Positions 6,169 through 8,589 of a DNA stretch of 8,589 nucleotides are shown piece after piece. Position numbers and translations under genes: made by a program. The notes below the pieces were generated by a model that was not told where the DNA came from, ran no database searches, and saw only the letters and a list, made by a program, of their open reading frames with translations. The DNA is taken from the NCBI GenBank assembly GCA_017628675.1, contig JAGBYS010000194.1, positions 1 to 8,589 on the forward strand, written 5' to 3'. This stretch comes from Tidjanibacter sp. (GTDB lineage Bacteria; Bacteroidota; Bacteroidia; Bacteroidales; Rikenellaceae). Numbering within the stretch: the first letter of the stretch is position 1; every line of letters starts with the position of its first letter.

Positions 6169-7284
6169 ATGGAAAAAATAAGACTCAAAAGCGGCTGGTT
6201 TGCTCTGATCCTCTTGGCCTTAGTGGGCCTTGTGGGATGCAAGGATGAGCCCTCGGCCACCGACCTCGAATTTAGCTATGCGACCTTCGATTGCGACGAA
6301 GGCGCCGAGAACGGCTACATCTCCGTCTATCTGATGCACTCGCCCTACAAATACCCCGTTGTGGTGGATATGGAGGTGGAGATGCTCTCCGGTAAGGACA
6401 ACCTGGCAGGTGAGCTCACGCTGAGCGATGTGATGGAGTTCATCGTCGAGGACCAAACCTACACCGTGACCAAGACCGGCGATCGCACAGCCAAAATCGA
6501 AAACCTCGAGGTGACCTACTCGGGCTACAACAAGAAGGTATATTTCAAGACCCACAATAACGACTACCTCCAGAGCGAGACCGTCACCATCAAGTTCACT
6601 CTCTCCAAGGTAGATGGCTCCGAGATGGGCTCCATCAAGAGCACCACACTCACCATTGTGGACGACGAGAAGGCTCCTCTGGTGAGAGTCGGCTACTACG
6701 ACACCCACTACTCGGCCCCCGCAGATGCGACCAATGAGGCCAAGGGCGCCTTCTATATGCGCCTCCAGAAGGTGGGCAAGTATGAGTATGTGGCCTCCGA
6801 GTTCTTCGGCCTGAGCCGTCCCCGTCTGCTGGGTATCTACGACCCCGAGCAGAATACCATCACCTTCGACGGTACCGACTATGACCACATCCTCTGGGAG
6901 CTCAAAGAGCCCGTGAACGCCTTCCAGAACGACACCATCTGGGCTGCCAACTACAACAAGCAGGGCGTCATCACCCAGGTGCTCAAGTTCCACGGTGCGG
7001 GCGCAGATGGCACCGAGCCTATCGTGATGACCACCGACCAGATTGAGGAGAACAAGCGAGGAGAGCTCCGCTCGATTCAGAACGCTTGTGGCTTCGACAT
7101 CTACTCCTTCGACGCTGCCAGCAGCGTGGCTACCACCAAGGTGGGCACCTACGACGCAATGCAGAAGAGTGAGTCGATGACCTTCAGCGACACCAACTAC
7201 CCCTCCGAGCAGGGTGCAACAAGGGCTGCCAATGGTGGCACCTCACTCCCCACCCCATTTGGTGCTTGGGTAATCAACGAATAA
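6169..7284 (+). CDS. Lipoprotein with possible Calx-beta-like domain, function unknown
   Basis: The 371-residue protein starts MEKIRLKSGW, then a hydrophobic segment and lipobox L21-V22-G23-C24, so it is a predicted signal peptidase II substrate. The mature start CKDEP puts acidic residues just after the lipidated cysteine, as in the Bacteroidota lipoprotein export signal for surface display. Residues about 30-165 look beta-rich; the final part (YLQSETVTIKFTLSKVDG...STTLTIVDDE) resembles a Calx-beta strand pattern ending in an acidic pair. I do not recognise residues 170-371, which are also beta-rich. The open frame runs in from 5812 inside the previous gene, but the lipobox and the promoter at 6072-6105 place the start at the ATG of 6169. 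The gene is followed 21 bp later by an outer-membrane barrel gene, suggesting a partner. The cell-surface location is an inference. Confidence 0.85.
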   Translation: MEKIRLKSGWFALILLALVGLVGCKDEPSATDLEFSYATFDCDEGAENGYISVYLMHSPYKYPVVVDMEVEMLSGKDNLAGELTLSDVMEFIVEDQTYTVTKTGDRTAKIENLEVTYSGYNKKVYFKTHNNDYLQSETVTIKFTLSKVDGSEMGSIKSTTLTIVDDEKAPLVRVGYYDTHYSAPADATNEAKGAFYMRLQKVGKYEYVASEFFGLSRPRLLGIYDPEQNTITFDGTDYDHILWELKEPVNAFQNDTIWAANYNKQGVITQVLKFHGAGADGTEPIVMTTDQIEENKRGELRSIQNACGFDIYSFDAASSVATTKVGTYDAMQKSESMTFSDTNYPSEQGATRAANGGTSLPTPFGAWVINE

Positions 7285-7305
7285 TTTAGTACGCACACAA
7301 GGATT

Positions 7306-7956
7306 ATGAAAAAGATACTTAGTTTAGTGGCACTCGTGGTTCTGTCGACTGCGGTTGCTTTTGGCCAGAGCGGCAAGAGCGCCAAGGAGATTCGCCAGCA
7401 GAACTTCATCTTCGGTCCCAAGGTGGGCCTCTCGATGCCCTATCAGCACCTGGTCACCAACACCACAGCTCTCCAGTCGCTCCTGGGTGGTCCTAATGCG
7501 GGCATCCAGTTGGGTGGCTATATGAGGGGTATCATCCCCCTGAAGGGTGGCTTCTCGCTCTATGGTCAGCTCGACGCATCGTGGGATATGGACTTCTACT
7601 TCGGTGGCGGCCAGAGCGCCTCGGCAGGCTACTTCACCTTCCCCTTGGTCGTTGGTGGCGGCTACAAACTCAACGACCAGCTCAACCTGCGTCTGGGTGG
7701 CGGTGTGACCTTCTCTGCCAACATCTACCAGACGGCCAATACCACCTTCAAGGGCGAGGACAACGACTACCAGACGGCCGTTGCCGAAATGCTCAACCGC
7801 AACCCCTGGGGTTGGACCGCCGCTATCGGTCTGGACTGGCAGGATTGGACTGCAGATCTGCGCTATATGAACCAGTTCCGTTCGGGCGAGGTGGGCCGCA
7901 TTGCCGACGAGTATCGCTACATCTCCATCGGCCTCACCCTCGGCTACCGCTTCTAA
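7306..7956 (+). CDS. Small outer-membrane beta-barrel protein (PorT/OMP_b-brl-like)
   Basis: The 216-residue protein has a clear signal peptide (MKKILSLVALVVLSTAVAFG, cleavage likely at G20|Q21). The mature part shows glycine- and aromatic-rich amphipathic strands (FIFGPKVGLSMPY, AGIQLGGYMRG, GYFTFPLVVGGGYKL, LNLRLGGGVTFSANIY, WTAAIGLDWQDW, YRYISIGLTLGYRF). It ends in a terminal Phe, the usual signal for BAM-assembled barrels. The length suits an 8-stranded barrel of the PorT/outer-membrane beta-barrel family. AAGGA precedes the ATG at 7306. It lies 21 bp after the lipoprotein gene and ends before a strong terminator, so the two form one transcription unit. No transport or enzymatic role can be read from the sequence; it could anchor or work with the lipoprotein. 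Confidence 0.85.
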   Translation: MKKILSLVALVVLSTAVAFGQSGKSAKEIRQQNFIFGPKVGLSMPYQHLVTNTTALQSLLGGPNAGIQLGGYMRGIIPLKGGFSLYGQLDASWDMDFYFGGGQSASAGYFTFPLVVGGGYKLNDQLNLRLGGGVTFSANIYQTANTTFKGEDNDYQTAVAEMLNRNPWGWTAAIGLDWQDWTADLRYMNQFRSGEVGRIADEYRYISIGLTLGYRF

Positions 7957-7987
7957 AGCAACACAAAACCAAAAAAATCATACCACG

Positions 7988-8020
7988 CAAGGCTGTATTT
8001 ACAATACAGCCTTGTTTTTT
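7988..8020 (+). terminator. Strong intrinsic terminator of the lipoprotein-barrel operon
   Basis: CAAGGCTGTATT (7988-7999) pairs perfectly over 12 bp with AATACAGCCTTG (8003-8014), with loop TAC, followed by six T residues (8015-8020). It begins 32 bp after the barrel-protein stop. No A-tract directly abuts the left arm, so it appears to act only in the plus direction. Confidence 0.92.
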
Positions 8021-8058
8021 ATCCCCATAAAAATCCGCCAAAAAATCAGCAACAAAAA

Positions 8059-8089
8059 TTTGGAGGATAGATTTTTTTCTCTACCTTTG
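8059..8089 (+). promoter_or_regulatory. Bacteroidota-type promoter for the ABC transporter gene
   Basis: TTTG (8059-8062), a 19-bp spacer and TACCTTTG (8082-8089) form a full match to TTTG-N19-21-TAnnTTTG. Transcription should start near 8093-8096, giving a leader of about 30 nt before the ATG at 8123. This is the best promoter match in the window. Confidence 0.8.
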
Positions 8090-8115
8090 TGGTGTACTAA
8101 TCTATTAATACACCA
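8090..8115. promoter_or_regulatory. 26-bp palindrome over the transcription start, candidate GntR/YtrA-type operator
   Basis: TGGTGTA (8090-8096) and TACACCA (8109-8115) are exact reverse complements. The inner TAAT (8098-8101) and ATTA (8104-8107) also pair; only 8097/8108 mismatch, around a 2-bp centre. The site directly follows the -7 box and so covers the predicted start. The outer spacing is GGTG-N16-CACC, which, from memory, is the pattern for YtrA-subfamily GntR repressors that control YtrB-type ABC transporters. Confidence 0.65.
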
Positions 8116-8122
8116 ATACACT

Positions 8123-8589
8123 ATGATTAACGCAAAGAATCTCACATTCAGCTATCGCGGCAAAGGGCAGATCTTCCGCGACCTGACACTCTCTATCGAA
8201 AGGGGGCGCATCTGTGGTCTGCTCGGCTCCAACGGCATCGGCAAGAGCACACTCCTAAAGCTCCTTAGCGGCCTGCTAACCCCAACCGGCGGCACCATCA
8301 CGACCCTCGGCCACAAGGCCCAGGATCACAACCAGCAGATGCTCTCGCAGATTGCCTACCTACCCGAGGAGTTCGCACTTCCCAACATCAGCGCCGACAG
8401 GTGGGTTGCAGCCACTGCACCATTCTACCAAGGCTTCGACCACGCATTCTTCCGTGAGGCCACCAGCGAGTTCCAGGTGGACACCTCAGCGAAGTTTGGC
8501 TCCCTCTCAATGGGTCAGCGCAAGAAGGTACTCATCGCCTTTGCGATGGCCTGCAGCACCCCTCTACTCCTCCTTGACGAGCCCACCAA
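8123..8589 (+). CDS. ABC transporter ATP-binding protein, YtrB/ABC-2 exporter type (N-terminal part, cut by window edge)
   Basis: 155 codons of a nucleotide-binding subunit are visible, starting MINAKNLTFSYRGKGQIF. The Walker A motif GSNGIGKST is at 35-43, YLPEEF (Q-loop region, with no obvious Gln in the usual place) at 79-84, the ABC signature LSMGQ at 128-132 and Walker B LLLLDEPT at 148-155. The helical-domain stretch (APFYQGFDHAFF) recalls YtrB-type ATPases, in which an F-Y-x-x-F-D sequence is common. It would power a membrane transporter whose permease probably lies beyond the edge. The gene is alone after a terminator, has its own promoter, and carries a palindrome at the transcription start that suits a GntR/YtrA-type repressor. 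No regulator gene precedes it here. Substrate unknown; antibiotic or envelope-stress export is a family-based possibility. Confidence 0.92.
   Translation, partial: MINAKNLTFSYRGKGQIFRDLTLSIERGRICGLLGSNGIGKSTLLKLLSGLLTPTGGTITTLGHKAQDHNQQMLSQIAYLPEEFALPNISADRWVAATAPFYQGFDHAFFREATSEFQVDTSAKFGSLSMGQRKKVLIAFAMACSTPLLLLDEPT

Noticed and set aside
6220..6993. 257-codon minus-strand ORF
   Set aside because: It is antisense to the lipoprotein gene; its repeated Val/Gly/Leu/Asp composition comes from reading the complement of a GC-rich gene.
8056..8068. TTTGGAGG near the ABC promoter resembling the left arm of the 6057-6092 palindrome
   Set aside because: It has no opposing arm, and its distance to the -7 box differs from that at 6057; it overlaps a normal -33 element, so shared regulation is not supported.

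Overview
The window looks like chromosomal DNA from a Bacteroidota bacterium, most likely order Bacteroidales and perhaps an Alistipes/Rikenellaceae-type member. The evidence is four well-placed TAnnTTTG-type (-7) promoter elements with TTG-type -33 partners, AT-rich leaders without strong Shine-Dalgarno sites, a Porin_10-type outer-membrane protein, a PorT-like barrel and a lipoprotein with an acidic segment after its cysteine. Genes are dense and GC-rich, while the gaps are short and AT-rich. The genus is a guess from composition and gene content.

Layout. (1) Minus strand, 1-1609: mannose-1-phosphate guanylyltransferase (manC-like) followed 15 bp later by murF, which runs off the left edge. 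(2) 1610-1755: a compact divergent control region in which two face-to-face promoters interleave. (3) Plus strand, 1756-5971: a tight three-gene envelope operon of pssA (phosphatidylserine synthase), a large Porin_10-like outer-membrane protein with a GTG start, and a MltF-like lytic transglycosylase that overlaps the porin stop by 8 bp. (4) 5972-6168: an intergenic stretch with a promoter, a perfect 10-bp-arm palindrome and a short tandem repeat. (5) 6169-7956: a lipoprotein with a possible Calx-beta-like domain, then a small outer-membrane beta-barrel protein, closed by a strong intrinsic terminator at 7988-8020. (6) 8059-8589: a promoter with a 26-bp imperfect palindrome over the expected transcription start, then the first 155 codons of a YtrB/ABC-2-like transporter ATPase cut by the right edge.

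The common theme is the cell envelope: GDP-mannose supply for glycans, peptidoglycan precursor synthesis and turnover, phosphatidylethanolamine synthesis, outer-membrane proteins and an exporter-type ATPase. No mobile element, CRISPR array, tRNA or rRNA was seen, and there is no gene-free stretch over 300 bases. I found no convincing wholly new multi-gene system. The strongest leads are regulatory: the YtrA/GntR-like operator before the ABC gene, the palindrome before the lipoprotein gene, and the interleaved divergent promoters. The next is the uncharacterised lipoprotein/barrel pair.
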